38,621 nt of DNA from Bacteroidota bacterium (GCA_947476825.1 CANJRV010000022.1:1-38621), one strand, 5' to 3'; shown: positions 24,691 to 34,801, numbered from the stretch's first letter. The notes: generated from the sequence alone by a model not told the origin. A program made the numbers and translations.

Positions 24691-26131
24691 ATGGACCATC
24701 TATTTGATCACTATATCTTGCCAAATGCCATTTGGGATGAAATGTATGCCAACCAAGAAGTACGCGATCATTACAAACAATTGTTCACTTATCTTTCGGA
24801 AATATCGCAGGAAGAATTAAATAATAAAGAAGATCTTTCTAAGAAATTATTCATGAGTCAGGGTATTACTTTTACTGTATACTCTAGCAATGAAGGCATA
24901 GAAAAAATATTCCCTTTCGATGTTATCCCTCGCATCATTACAGCAACTGAATGGCAAACTATAGAAGCTGGTATCAAACAAAGACTCACGGCATTAAACC
25001 TTTTTTTAAAAGATGTTTATGCCAACCAAGAAGTTTTAAGAAGCGGCATAGTACCTACAGAATTAGTATATTCCTGTCCGCATTTTTTACGCGAAATGGT
25101 AGGCTTAAAAGTACCACATGATATCTATGTGCATATCGCTGGTATTGATTTGATTCGTGACAGTGATGGATCTGTATATTTTAGAAGATAACCTACGAAC
25201 TCCGACTGGCGTGAGTTATATGATAGAAAATAGAGAGATTACCAAACGTATTTTTCCCGATTTACTCACCCAAAATCAAGTCCGTAGTGTAACCGATTAC
25301 CCAACCATTTTACACAATAATTTAGTTTCGCTTTCTCCACGACAAACCATCAATCCGAATATTGTTTTGCTTACACCAGGCATATTCAACAGTCCGTATT
25401 TTGAACATACTTTCTTAGCTCGATTCATGGGAATTGAACTAGTAGAAGGAAGAGATTTAGTCGTAAATAATCATTGTGTGTTTATGAAAACTACTACAGG
25501 ATTAAAACAAGTAGATGTCATTTATCGTAGAGTGGATGATGAATTTATAGACCCACTTACATTCAGAGCAGATAGCATGTTGGGCGTTCCAGGATTAATG
25601 AGCGCTTATCGAAAAGGCAATGTAGCAATCGTCAATGCCATTGGCAATGGTGTTGCCGATGACAAAGCAGTGTATAATTATGTGCCAGATATGATTCGCT
25701 ATTATTTGAACGAAGAACCCATTTTGAAAAATGTACCAACTTACCAATTAGGCAAAGAAGAAGAAAGAGAATATGTGCTCAAAAATATACATACGATGGT
25801 CGTCAAAAAAACCAATGAGTCTGGTGGCTATGGTATGTTGATGGGCCATTGTGCAACAGAAAAAGAAATAGAAGATTACAAAGTAGAAATATTAAAAGAA
25901 CCAAGAAATTTTATTGCACAACCAACCATTAATTTATCCAGTGCACCTTGCTATATCGATGGCAAATTACAAGCACGCCGAGTAGACCTTAGACCTTATG
26001 CCTTGTTCGGACCAAGTGGCATTGAATTAGTTCCGGGTGGATTAACACGCGTTGCATTGCGTGAAGGTTCCTTAGTGGTGAACTCATCGCAAGGTGGTGG
26101 AAGTAAAGACACTTGGGTATTGGCAAAATAA
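24691..26131 (+). pseudogene. Circularly permuted ATP-grasp protein, frameshifted
   Basis: Joined across one frameshift this is a ~480-aa protein of the circularly permuted ATP-grasp family (DUF404/DUF407 type), predicted to form peptide or amide bonds with ATP. The first frame (24691-25191) starts MDHLFDHYILPNAIWDEM and runs to [16 protein letters not shown], then falls into a stop. The second frame resumes at [20 protein letters not shown] and continues intact to [15 protein letters not shown] at 26131, including [18 protein letters not shown] and [14 protein letters not shown] of the ATP-binding core. The family reads ...Y-I/V-LEDNLR without a gap, so GTATATTTTA at 25174-25183 seems to have lost two bases (TA or AT). 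A separate downstream GTG start at 25157 is possible but would cut the fold. Neighbouring Alpha-E and transglutaminase genes are intact. Deletion, assembly error or programmed frameshifting are all possible. Confidence 0.85.
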
Positions 26132-26172
26132 AAAAACAGAACCTATTTATTCATGATAACCTATAATCATTT

Positions 26173-27114
26173 ATGCTAGCAAGAATTGCCGATTCCATGT
26201 TTTGGATGTCGAGATACATCGAGCGCACTGATGGCATCATGCGCATGTTGAAAGTAAATTATACTGCCTCTTTAGACAAAAATAGTGGCATTACTTTTAC
26301 TTGGAAACCCATCTTAAAATTATTTACATTTTTAAATGATGAGGAATGCGCATTAATCGAATATGATAGTCAGGCTGTCATGGAATTGATGATTACGAAT
26401 AAAAGCAATGACAATTCCTTATTAAATTTAATTACAAGAGCAAGAGAAAATGCGCGTGGTGTGCAAGACCATATCACCTTAGAAGTATGGGGTTGCGTCA
26501 ATGACTATTATCATTTGGTTAGAGAAGAACGTATAGAAACTTTAATACAAAAAGGGGAAGTAATACATGTATTGGATGAATTGATGAAACAAGATTTATT
26601 ATTCTATGGCACAGCCGATATTACCATGCCACGCGAACAAGGTTGGTGGTTTATGAATATTGGAAAAAGCATAGAACGTGCTTTGCAAACTGTAGACTTA
26701 TTGAATGTCAAATTCAGTGACTTATCCTACGATATCAATACCCCTGCCGATACACCTTACTGGAAATATTTACTCATGTCGGCATCAGGTTATGAATTGT
26801 ATGTGAAGACCTATCGCAGCGGATTGAAAGGAGAAAATGTTTTACAACAAATGGTACTCAACGAAGACTTTCCTCGATCCATTTTATACTCTTTACAAGA
26901 AGCCTGTCATTATTTTAAAAACATAAGAAGTGATCGCAACATAGACAATTTCAGTGCAGTACATTTTTTATTTGGCAAACTAAAAAGCAAAGTAGAATAC
27001 AGCAATTTAAAAAGTATTTCGCAACAAGGCTTACATACTTATTTACACGACATCAGAAACGACTTAGTGGGAATCACCCATGCTTTAAACACCTTTTATT
27101 TTGCTCAGCAATAA
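26173..27114 (+). CDS. Alpha-E domain protein (DUF403 type)
   Basis: The 313-aa, mostly helical soluble protein starts MLARIADSMFWMSRYIERTD, the characteristic opening of the Alpha-E family. Further family landmarks are ENARGVQDHITLEVWGCVN, WWFMNIGKSIERALQTVDLL and FPRSILYSLQEACHYF. Alpha-E proteins nearly always accompany a circularly permuted ATP-grasp enzyme and a transglutaminase-like peptidase, and comparative work on amidoligases predicted that together they make and process small peptides. No catalytic residues are known for Alpha-E itself. It lies 41 nt after the ATP-grasp stop and 5 nt before the transglutaminase gene. Confidence 0.9.
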   Translation: MLARIADSMFWMSRYIERTDGIMRMLKVNYTASLDKNSGITFTWKPILKLFTFLNDEECALIEYDSQAVMELMITNKSNDNSLLNLITRARENARGVQDHITLEVWGCVNDYYHLVREERIETLIQKGEVIHVLDELMKQDLLFYGTADITMPREQGWWFMNIGKSIERALQTVDLLNVKFSDLSYDINTPADTPYWKYLLMSASGYELYVKTYRSGLKGENVLQQMVLNEDFPRSILYSLQEACHYFKNIRSDRNIDNFSAVHFLFGKLKSKVEYSNLKSISQQGLHTYLHDIRNDLVGITHALNTFYFAQQ

Positions 27115-27119
27115 TCAAA

Positions 27120-28049
27120 ATGCCTACATTTAAAATACAACACCTCACACAATATCAATATAGTCAGTATGCACAATATAGTGCAAATCGTATTTTGCTC
27201 TACCCTATCCAAGATGCTTTTCAGAAAGTGCTTTCTCATCAATTGATCGTCTCCACTCAACCTCAAATTTCTATACACAAAGATTATTATGGCAATGAGG
27301 TTGGAACCTTCACAGTGATTGAGCCACACTTAACCTTAACCATAGATTCTATTGTAGCGATTCAAACCTATCCGCGACAAAAAATAGAAGACAATATTCC
27401 AGCGGATGTGCAATGGAAACAATTATCGAATCCGGATATTGTGTTTCGATACAATGAATTACTGATGATGGATGCATTCAGTAAAAGCAAAGAAGTACAA
27501 GAAGTATTTCACGCCATGATGGATGCTACATTGACGCCATTAATGCTCACACAAAAATTCAATCAATACGTTTTTGAAAATTTTCACTATGTCAAAGGCA
27601 TCACATCCGTAGACAGTACAACCGAAGAAATTTGGCAACATAAATCTGGTGTATGTCAAGACTTCGCACATATCTTATTGTCCTTTCTTCGGCTTGCACG
27701 CATACCCGCTCGCTATGTGAGTGGCTATATTTGTCCGCATCAAAATGGCATGCGCGGCGAAGGTGCAACCCATGCTTGGGTAGAAGTATATATACCCGAA
27801 GTTGGTTGGACAGGAGTAGACCCTACTAATAATTGTTTGGTCAATGATACCCATGTACGACTCGCTGTAGGCAAGCATTACCAAGATTGTTCGCCAGTAA
27901 AAGGCACGTACCGAGGTAGCCCAGAACATCATTTGCATGTGAGTGTTTCGGTATCCTACGAAGATGGTTTAAGTCTGCAAACCCAAGCCGATATAGATTA
28001 TATCACAGATCGACAAAGAGAGCAAGAATTTCAACAAGCACAACAATAA
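27120..28049 (+). CDS. Transglutaminase-like cysteine peptidase
   Basis: The 309-aa protein has no signal peptide, so it probably acts in the cytoplasm. The N-terminal ~85 residues form the beta-strand region typical of this group (FKIQHLTQYQYSQYAQYSAN ... RILLYPI). The papain-like core follows with catalytic Cys179 in KSGVCQDFAHI, His218 in THAWVEV and Asp234 in GVDPTNN. It is the third gene of the ATP-grasp/Alpha-E/transglutaminase cluster, only 5 nt after Alpha-E. The expected role is hydrolysis or transfer of amide bonds made by the partner ligase; this comes from the conserved gene neighbourhood, not from a tested activity. The next 470 bp hold heptamer array 4 and the hairpin element. 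Confidence 0.9.
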   Translation: MPTFKIQHLTQYQYSQYAQYSANRILLYPIQDAFQKVLSHQLIVSTQPQISIHKDYYGNEVGTFTVIEPHLTLTIDSIVAIQTYPRQKIEDNIPADVQWKQLSNPDIVFRYNELLMMDAFSKSKEVQEVFHAMMDATLTPLMLTQKFNQYVFENFHYVKGITSVDSTTEEIWQHKSGVCQDFAHILLSFLRLARIPARYVSGYICPHQNGMRGEGATHAWVEVYIPEVGWTGVDPTNNCLVNDTHVRLAVGKHYQDCSPVKGTYRGSPEHHLHVSVSVSYEDGLSLQTQADIDYITDRQREQEFQQAQQ

Positions 28050-28086
28050 GGATATTGTTCTTTTTGAACTTTCTTCTTTTGCCTTT

Positions 28087-28254
28087 CGACTTACGCCTTA
28101 CACCTTACGACTTACGACTTACGCCTTATGCCTTACGCCTTACGCCATACGACTTACCCCTTACGACTTACCCCTTACGCCTTACACCTTACGCCTTACA
28201 CCTTGCGCCTTACACCTTGCGCCTTACACCTTGCGCCTTACGCCTTACGACTTT
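28087..28254 (+). repeat. Heptamer array 4 (24 units)
   Basis: This is the longest array, with 24 unbroken 7-bp units. The commonest are CGCCTTA and CGACTTA, with CACCTTA, CCCCTTA and CACCTTG variants. Units 14-22 alternate CGCCTTA with CACCTTA/G, giving a 14-bp higher-order period, a sign of local duplication. Because 7 is not a multiple of 3, one frame stays open for 74 codons, but the product would be a low-complexity LRLTPYA repeat and is not a credible gene. Confidence 0.92.
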
Positions 28255-28278
28255 TTACTTTCTACTAACTACTTTCTA

Positions 28279-28357
28279 GGCGTTCCCCTTCGGGTCGGGC
28301 TATCACTCCAATCTTTTTTTTGAAGAAAAAAAAAGGATTTTCGTTCTATCCCTAACG
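28279..28357. repeat. Dispersed ~80-bp hairpin element, copy B
   Basis: It starts GGCGTTCCCCTTCGGGTCGG and holds AATCTTTTTTTTTGAAG then AAAAAAAAAGGATT, a long A/T hairpin, and ends TATCCCTAACG. Its reverse complement follows the part order of copy A at 2941-3016. The opening text CGTTCCCCTTCGGGTCGGGC is a sequence I recall as widespread in Bacteroidota spacers. The rest of the 28255-28522 spacer has no feature I can name. Confidence 0.75.
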
Positions 28358-28609
28358 TGATGTTCTGATGAAGAAATGTAGAATTAATAAGTTGCAAAAA
28401 ATGGATTCCTGAATTTCAAAAAGGAATTTGTAAAAAAAATTTGTTGGCTAGAAATCACGTGTTACATTTATAGAGGATTGAGTGATGGGATAATGATATA
28501 TGAATTTGATTTTATGTTGTAGGTGAGTGGCAATAGCGAATATAGAATGTTGGTGTTAGCATCAACAGATGTCCCAAATTTTTATTCTTTACTTTTAAAC
28601 TCATATTTC

Positions 28610-31600
28610 ATGAAAAATTTACTCGCTTCAAACTTCTTTCATTTTACTTCTTTTATTGAAGTAATAAAACTTCATCCTCATTATGTAGAAAGAGCAAAAT
28701 ACCGTATTTTAAAATACATTGCCCTATTTTTTATTATACCTTTCATTCCAGTTTTAGCATTAAGTAGAAGCATTACACTTACCAAAACTGGAGGAGGTAC
28801 TTTATATTTTACTGCTCCTAATAGTATCCCTGCAATCTATTCAAATGTAGCAGGTTTTATAATGCCTACATTTACAAACGGGAATCACACAATGACCTTT
28901 ACGGAAAGTACATTGAACGCTTCTAAGAATTGGACAGAGGAATTTCAAGTAATAGCAAAATGCATTAACATGGATGTAGTAGATAACATATCTAGTGGTG
29001 TTACTTATAAAATAGATATTGAAGCACCTATTGCAAGTAATCCAATGATAGTAGGAAGACAAGATTTAATTACAGGAACAGAATTTGCTTTGAGTAGCAA
29101 TGCCATGCTTTTCTCTGGAATTTTAAGCCCTATGCTTATTACAACCACAAACCAACAAGCGCATATAAAGTATGAAAATGATTTGTACTATGGTTCCTGG
29201 ATTGCACCAGGACAAACTCTGACTTACTATGAGGTATTATTTCCAAATCAAGTGAAAGTAAATACTACTTTGAATACATTAGCTTTATGGAATACTTATC
29301 TTGCCCCAAGCTTAGGAACTCCTTTAACGACTACCCCTATACCAATTGTATACCCTACTACAACGGCAAGTACTGCAATTTCTGTTGCAACAATTCCTAC
29401 AACTTTTGGTTCTTATTGGTCATCTTTTTATGAATTACATGCTAGAGCTTCTGTTGGCTATTTCTTTCAGGCACAAAACTGTAGTAATATAACAATTGAA
29501 AAACTAGCTGTGAATGGAAATAGTGAACATGCTCTAATTGGTGGAATATATGGCGATGCTGGTATACAAAATGAATATACAGGTGTTTACTTTTACAATT
29601 GTAAAGATAGCAAAATACAAAATTGCAAAGTGCACTCAATGGGGTTAGATGGCATGAAAATAGAAGGCAGTTTAACAAACAACATTGATCTTGATAATTG
29701 CCAATTTGAATATAATGGAAGGCAAGCATTATCATGGATAGCCGGAAATGATATAAGTGCAACAAACCAGTGCCATTTTTCGCATTCAGGTAAAGCGTTC
29801 AATATACATACACAACATACATTAGCTTCTACTCCTTCTGCTGGCTTAGATATTGAACCCGCATGCATTCCAAATACTAATATTTGTGATTATTGTACAA
29901 ATGGTGTTTTTACAGATTGCTATTTCGAGGATAATGTGGGTTGCCCAGTATCCAATGATGTAGTAAATTTAGCATCAGATATTACTTTTACTAACTGCCA
30001 TTTTTACGATAGCGATAAATATGGATTATTGGTTAGAGCAAAGAATGTAACCTATAATGAATGCGATATTTATTGTAGAATAACAGCAAGTGGTAATGGA
30101 GTTAATGCCGGGGAAGAAACAAAGTATATTGATTGTAATTTTGAAGATAAACCGTATACGGATATTAATTCAGTTAACCATTATTGGGACGACAATTATA
30201 AATTGCTAGATTTAGTTGGCTATTACAGAACCCACTTTGAAAATTGCACTTTTAAAGTTAATGATATTCAGCGTGAATTTGCTTACCTAAAAACAGGCCC
30301 TGTTAATAATACTTCAGAATATAGCACCATTAAGAATTGTACTTTTGTATACAACAATGTTGGTTATACTAATAACGATATGAATTTAGTGCCTACTTTT
30401 ATAGAAGGGGTAGTATTTAAAGGCAATAATAGTGTAATAAACAATATGCAAACTCCCTATTCGTTTCATAATTTTCAAACTGCATATGCGATAGTTGAGG
30501 GTAGTCCGAATGCATGTGAACCCAATATACTCGAATTTAGCGGGCGTATAAGCCATTGTATAAACTCGAATCCAAGCAATAATATTCAACTTCAAATTGG
30601 CAAACAAAACGGTGGTATACTCGATGGATATGCAAAATACATTTTGCATAATGAAGCACAAAGTTGTGTGAACACCAATAACAATATTAATATTGGTAAG
30701 TTTTCTTCAATACAAGTGGAGAATAATGCAAGTTTTAACTGCGGGAACTCTACGATAGAGGTGAATGGACAAATGATACAAGAAGCAAATAGCTATTTAG
30801 AAATGAAAAATGGAGCAACGTTTACCACTACCTCCACAACTCCTTTGTTATATATCGACCAAGCATGCAATCCAGGAGGCAATACATTAAATCCTATTTG
30901 GGGACCGTGTTTGGGTGGTAATATGTGGTATGGCACAATCCCTTTTCCGCAGCTTTGTGTGCAAGGCAACCACACTACTTTATCTGCCTATGCTTGTTCT
31001 GCACCATTGTATAATAACATCTCCACTAACGGCGCTTTTTCTATAATGTACAACACAACCAATAACCTTTGCTATGGCGCAAGCACTGGGTCTATTTATT
31101 ACCTAGCCAATGGCGTTGCAGGAGTGATGAGTTATACGTTGAATGGTGGCGTTCCAACCACAGCAACTTCGTTCACTGGTCTAACAGCAGGTCTTTATAC
31201 ATTAGTAGCCACAGATGCTAGTTGTACCAGTAATAACGTTAGCATCCCATTTCAAATTATGCAACCTTTAACCCCTATTTCTATTACCTCAGCTACTTCT
31301 ACAAACATAACTTGTAATAACACAAATGATGGTACTATCAATGTGTTAGCAAGTGGTGGCACAGGCACTATTAGTTATAATTTGCAACCGTCAAATAGTA
31401 ACAATACAACAGGTAGTTTTACTAGTTTAGTTGCAAACGCTTATACTGTATCAGCGACAGATGTAAATGGTTGTAGTATTACGACTACTTTGACAATTAG
31501 CAATCCTACTTCTGTTTCATTTACATCAGCTACTTCTACAAACATTACTTGTAATAATGCAAATGATGGTACTATCAATGTGTTAGCAAGTGGTGGCACA

Positions 31601-34600
31601 GGCACTATTAGTTATAATTTACAACCGTCAAATAATAACAATACAACAGGTAGTTTTACTAGTTTAGTTGCAAACGCTTATACTGTATCAGCGACAGATG
31701 TAAATGGTTGTAGTATTACGACTACTTTGACAATTAGCAATCCCACTGCTGTTTCATTTACCTCAGCTACTTCTACAAATATTACTTGTAATAATGCAAG
31801 TGATGGAATAATACATGCCCAAGCCAGTGGTGGTGCAGGAACAATCAATTATAACTTACTACCTACGAATGTAAACAATACTACTGGCAACTTTAATGGA
31901 CTAACTGCGAATACCTATACCATAACTGCCACTGATGCCAATGGATGTAGTATTACGACCAGTATCATACTTATAAACCCCAACCCTGATTATTGTTGTA
32001 ATACCGATTTCGGAAGTGCTAGTAATAAATTGTTTTTTGATAATACTACTGCAAGCAATTTTAGTACAAACCTTAATTTTACAAACTCATCTATTTTTAT
32101 AAACGGTATTTATACTATTGACCAAAATATGAGCTTTACAGGGTGTACGTTTTTCTTTACTGCGAATTCAAAAATGATGGTGAATACAGGATATACGCTA
32201 ACTTTAGATGACTGCACTTTGAAGGCAGGTTGTGGCACCATGTGGGATGGCATATATGCTAACGACCCTACATCGCAAATGGTGATTACAAATAGTACCA
32301 TACAAGATATGGAAAATGGTGTTGTGTCGAGCAATGGTGCTAAGTTGAATATAGTAGAGAATACATTTATTGATAATTATGTGGGAATGCAGATAGTAAA
32401 TTCGCCCATCGGTTATAATTTTTTAAATGGGGAATGTATCATACGAAAAAACACATTTACAAGTAGTGGTTTGTCTTTGCTACCTCCTCATAATATTAAT
32501 CAATTCAAAGGTGAAATTGGCATTAGCATTCAAAAATGCCAAGAAGTAGAAGTTGGTTATATAGATGCAATAGCACCCAACCCAAGTGAAATGAATACAT
32601 TTAATAACTTGTACAATGGTATATATTCAGTACCTGCAAAAGCAACGTTGGCGCAGAATTTGAAATTTTATAATAATACTTTTAGTGAAATAAAAGATGA
32701 TACATATACTGGATTATACATCGAAAATCAAAAGTTGTTAAATGCCTATAGTTCGTTGGCAGTGGGGCGAAGGGGTGCTGGCATTTACTTTCAAAATTAT
32801 GATGTCTTGGCCCTTGGTCTCCCTTTAAATTTGCACCATGCAACTATCATCCATTTAGATAATGGCGGAGAATTTAATGGCTGCGATAAAGCAATTATCG
32901 GACATTCTATTTCGGCAGAAATAAATGGAGTACACGTAAACAATACCATGCTTGGTTTGATGTTTACGGATGCCACTAACCAACAATATAGAATATACAA
33001 TAATGCGTTACATGAAACTTTATTAGGCATACAATGTATTGGTGATATTGGAAATAGTAATTTATCGAATAATGAAATATTGACACAAAGCGGACCTATA
33101 ATTACAGGGTATAATAACTTTGCCTTCCCAGTGGGTATAGATATCAAGAATGGGAATAATTTTAGTGTAAGTAATATTAGTTTGGTGAATAATCCAATTA
33201 CTTTAGCGAGTATTTGTGGTGTAGGCATAAACCTTAGTAACACTGGTAAAAATTTATTAGCCTACAACAATACCATAGATTTAACTTCAACAACATCGGC
33301 AAGTGCTTATGCGAACTATACAGCAGCTGGTATTAATCTCAGTAATTGCAAAGGCAGTAATTTGGAAAGGAATACCATAACTGGAAATACCTCCTTACTA
33401 CTTAATGCAAATCAAACAAAGGGCATACAGATGAATACCAGTAAAGAGTGTAGGTTTACTTGCAATGCCACAAACAAAATGCCTATTGGTTGGAATATAA
33501 TAAGCAATTGTTATACTCCACCCGATCATGTGCAAGGTAATAGTTTTGATGCGCACTATATTGGTATGTTGTATAGGCATTTAGGTAGTGAAGGTACCTT
33601 GGGTAATATAGGCGATAACCAAAATGATAATAATAATGCATTTCATGGAACTAGTTATATGAGTGACCAAAACTATATTGGATATACCGATAAGATTTAT
33701 AGAATGAGCGGATGTACATTGACTGGGCCAAATGATGTTATGTATACTAATACAACAACATTGAATTCATATTGTTCAATTTCTAATTGTAGTCCTTTAT
33801 TTGATGCAATAACCTATGCTTGTAATATTCAAGCTAACCCTAGTGCAGATATTTACAGTTGTCCAATCATTCAAATAATAGAAGATGGAGGAGCAGATGA
33901 TGAAAGTATCAATGAAAATTCAGCATTACTTGTAGCACAAAACAATATTACATATCCCGAATTTCAAGAAATTGCAAAATGGTTTGATGAGCGAAATGTT
34001 TATGAAGGTTTAGATAAAGATTCTATTATAAGAAATAGCAATATTATTTTCAATAACTTCTATTACGACCAACAACAAAAAAGTACAGATGAGATATTAA
34101 CTACCAATAGAAATTTATCATCTTTTATTGATAGTACATTGGCAACAGATAGCACACAAATTACTCAAAGAATTTTGAATACGCAAACAAGTAATAATAC
34201 AATAAGTACAACTAGAATTTACGAAGAAAATGAACATGATGTTAATGGCTATTATTTACGTTGGATAACAAAAGGAATTGATGATTTAAGTAGTACAGAA
34301 AAAGGAGACATTACAACACTTGCTTTGAGTTGTCCTTATGTAAATGGCACTGCCGTCTATAAAGCAAGAATGATAAATGCGAGTATGAACCCATTAATAG
34401 ATTACAATGATTTATTGTTATGTAATGCAGCAGGAGTTTATAAAAATACTACGGGAACTGGATTGTTCGATGAGGAAAATAGTTGGCTGAATTCCATTTC
34501 AAATTCTACTATTAATAATGTTGTTGATAAAGTAATGAACCAAACTATTCAAGAAAATAAATTTGAAATTTATCCAAACCCTGCAAGTACAGTTCTAAAA

Positions 34601-34801
34601 ATTGCCTATCAATTAAACGAATATGAGAATGGAGAACTTATATTGTTTGATATAATTGGTAAAGAGCAATTAAGAATTTCTTTATCTAATAAATCAAATA
34701 ATGTCATTGTAAATATTCAAAATTTATTTAAGGGTATTTATACATACAAGTATGTTATAAATAATATTTCTAAAAGTACAGGTAAAATAACAATAGAATG
34801 A
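28610..34801 (+). CDS. Giant surface beta-helix protein with SprB repeats and T9SS signal
   Basis: The protein has about 2060 residues. A hydrophobic export segment (YIALFFIIPFIPVLALS) is preceded by an unusually long N-terminal region whichever ATG is used (28523 or 28610), so the true start is uncertain. Residues ~250-800 are right-handed beta-helix coils with repeated N-x-x-F and NCxFxxN patterns (KDSKIQNCKVHSMGLDGMKI). Next come one divergent and three closely similar SprB-type repeats (31060-31990), then a second beta-helix region (~32000-33800) and an Asp/Asn/Ser-rich linker. A type A sorting domain starts at ~34560 (FEIYPNPASTVLKIAY). The stop overlaps the next start (ATGA), indicating coupling. 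The region from 34329 on has a second copy at 36351. The role is probably surface adhesion or ligand binding; this is inference. Confidence 0.85.
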   Translation: MKNLLASNFFHFTSFIEVIKLHPHYVERAKYRILKYIALFFIIPFIPVLALSRSITLTKTGGGTLYFTAPNSIPAIYSNVAGFIMPTFTNGNHTMTFTESTLNASKNWTEEFQVIAKCINMDVVDNISSGVTYKIDIEAPIASNPMIVGRQDLITGTEFALSSNAMLFSGILSPMLITTTNQQAHIKYENDLYYGSWIAPGQTLTYYEVLFPNQVKVNTTLNTLALWNTYLAPSLGTPLTTTPIPIVYPTTTASTAISVATIPTTFGSYWSSFYELHARASVGYFFQAQNCSNITIEKLAVNGNSEHALIGGIYGDAGIQNEYTGVYFYNCKDSKIQNCKVHSMGLDGMKIEGSLTNNIDLDNCQFEYNGRQALSWIAGNDISATNQCHFSHSGKAFNIHTQHTLASTPSAGLDIEPACIPNTNICDYCTNGVFTDCYFEDNVGCPVSNDVVNLASDITFTNCHFYDSDKYGLLVRAKNVTYNECDIYCRITASGNGVNAGEETKYIDCNFEDKPYTDINSVNHYWDDNYKLLDLVGYYRTHFENCTFKVNDIQREFAYLKTGPVNNTSEYSTIKNCTFVYNNVGYTNNDMNLVPTFIEGVVFKGNNSVINNMQTPYSFHNFQTAYAIVEGSPNACEPNILEFSGRISHCINSNPSNNIQLQIGKQNGGILDGYAKYILHNEAQSCVNTNNNINIGKFSSIQVENNASFNCGNSTIEVNGQMIQEANSYLEMKNGATFTTTSTTPLLYIDQACNPGGNTLNPIWGPCLGGNMWYGTIPFPQLCVQGNHTTLSAYACSAPLYNNISTNGAFSIMYNTTNNLCYGASTGSIYYLANGVAGVMSYTLNGGVPTTATSFTGLTAGLYTLVATDASCTSNNVSIPFQIMQPLTPISITSATSTNITCNNTNDGTINVLASGGTGTISYNLQPSNSNNTTGSFTSLVANAYTVSATDVNGCSITTTLTISNPTSVSFTSATSTNITCNNANDGTINVLASGGTGTISYNLQPSNNNNTTGSFTSLVANAYTVSATDVNGCSITTTLTISNPTAVSFTSATSTNITCNNASDGIIHAQASGGAGTINYNLLPTNVNNTTGNFNGLTANTYTITATDANGCSITTSIILINPNPDYCCNTDFGSASNKLFFDNTTASNFSTNLNFTNSSIFINGIYTIDQNMSFTGCTFFFTANSKMMVNTGYTLTLDDCTLKAGCGTMWDGIYANDPTSQMVITNSTIQDMENGVVSSNGAKLNIVENTFIDNYVGMQIVNSPIGYNFLNGECIIRKNTFTSSGLSLLPPHNINQFKGEIGISIQKCQEVEVGYIDAIAPNPSEMNTFNNLYNGIYSVPAKATLAQNLKFYNNTFSEIKDDTYTGLYIENQKLLNAYSSLAVGRRGAGIYFQNYDVLALGLPLNLHHATIIHLDNGGEFNGCDKAIIGHSISAEINGVHVNNTMLGLMFTDATNQQYRIYNNALHETLLGIQCIGDIGNSNLSNNEILTQSGPIITGYNNFAFPVGIDIKNGNNFSVSNISLVNNPITLASICGVGINLSNTGKNLLAYNNTIDLTSTTSASAYANYTAAGINLSNCKGSNLERNTITGNTSLLLNANQTKGIQMNTSKECRFTCNATNKMPIGWNIISNCYTPPDHVQGNSFDAHYIGMLYRHLGSEGTLGNIGDNQNDNNNAFHGTSYMSDQNYIGYTDKIYRMSGCTLTGPNDVMYTNTTTLNSYCSISNCSPLFDAITYACNIQANPSADIYSCPIIQIIEDGGADDESINENSALLVAQNNITYPEFQEIAKWFDERNVYEGLDKDSIIRNSNIIFNNFYYDQQQKSTDEILTTNRNLSSFIDSTLATDSTQITQRILNTQTSNNTISTTRIYEENEHDVNGYYLRWITKGIDDLSSTEKGDITTLALSCPYVNGTAVYKARMINASMNPLIDYNDLLLCNAAGVYKNTTGTGLFDEENSWLNSISNSTINNVVDKVMNQTIQENKFEIYPNPASTVLKIAYQLNEYENGELILFDIIGKEQLRISLSNKSNNVIVNIQNLFKGIYTYKYVINNISKSTGKITIE
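31286..31990 (+). repeat. Three 237-bp (79-aa) SprB-type coding repeats
   Basis: Units start at 31286, 31523 and 31760, each opening TSATSTNITCNN and holding DGTINVLASGGTGTISYNL. Copies 1 and 2 differ by only about six bases over the compared length. Copy 3 is clearly more diverged in both DNA and protein. A weaker related unit precedes them at about 31060-31260. The near-identity of copies 1 and 2 indicates a recent tandem duplication. Confidence 0.9.

Noticed and set aside
28087-28254. CRISPR-like array
   Set aside because: Units are 7 bp with no spacers and no cas genes nearby.
28055-28279. Open frame of 74 codons (LRLTPYA-type repeats)
   Set aside because: It lies within heptamer array 4; openness follows from the 7-bp unit and the product is low-complexity.
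32797-33243. 148-codon antisense frame in the giant gene
   Set aside because: It is a shadow of the coding strand; the plus-strand beta-helix pattern and frame are continuous.
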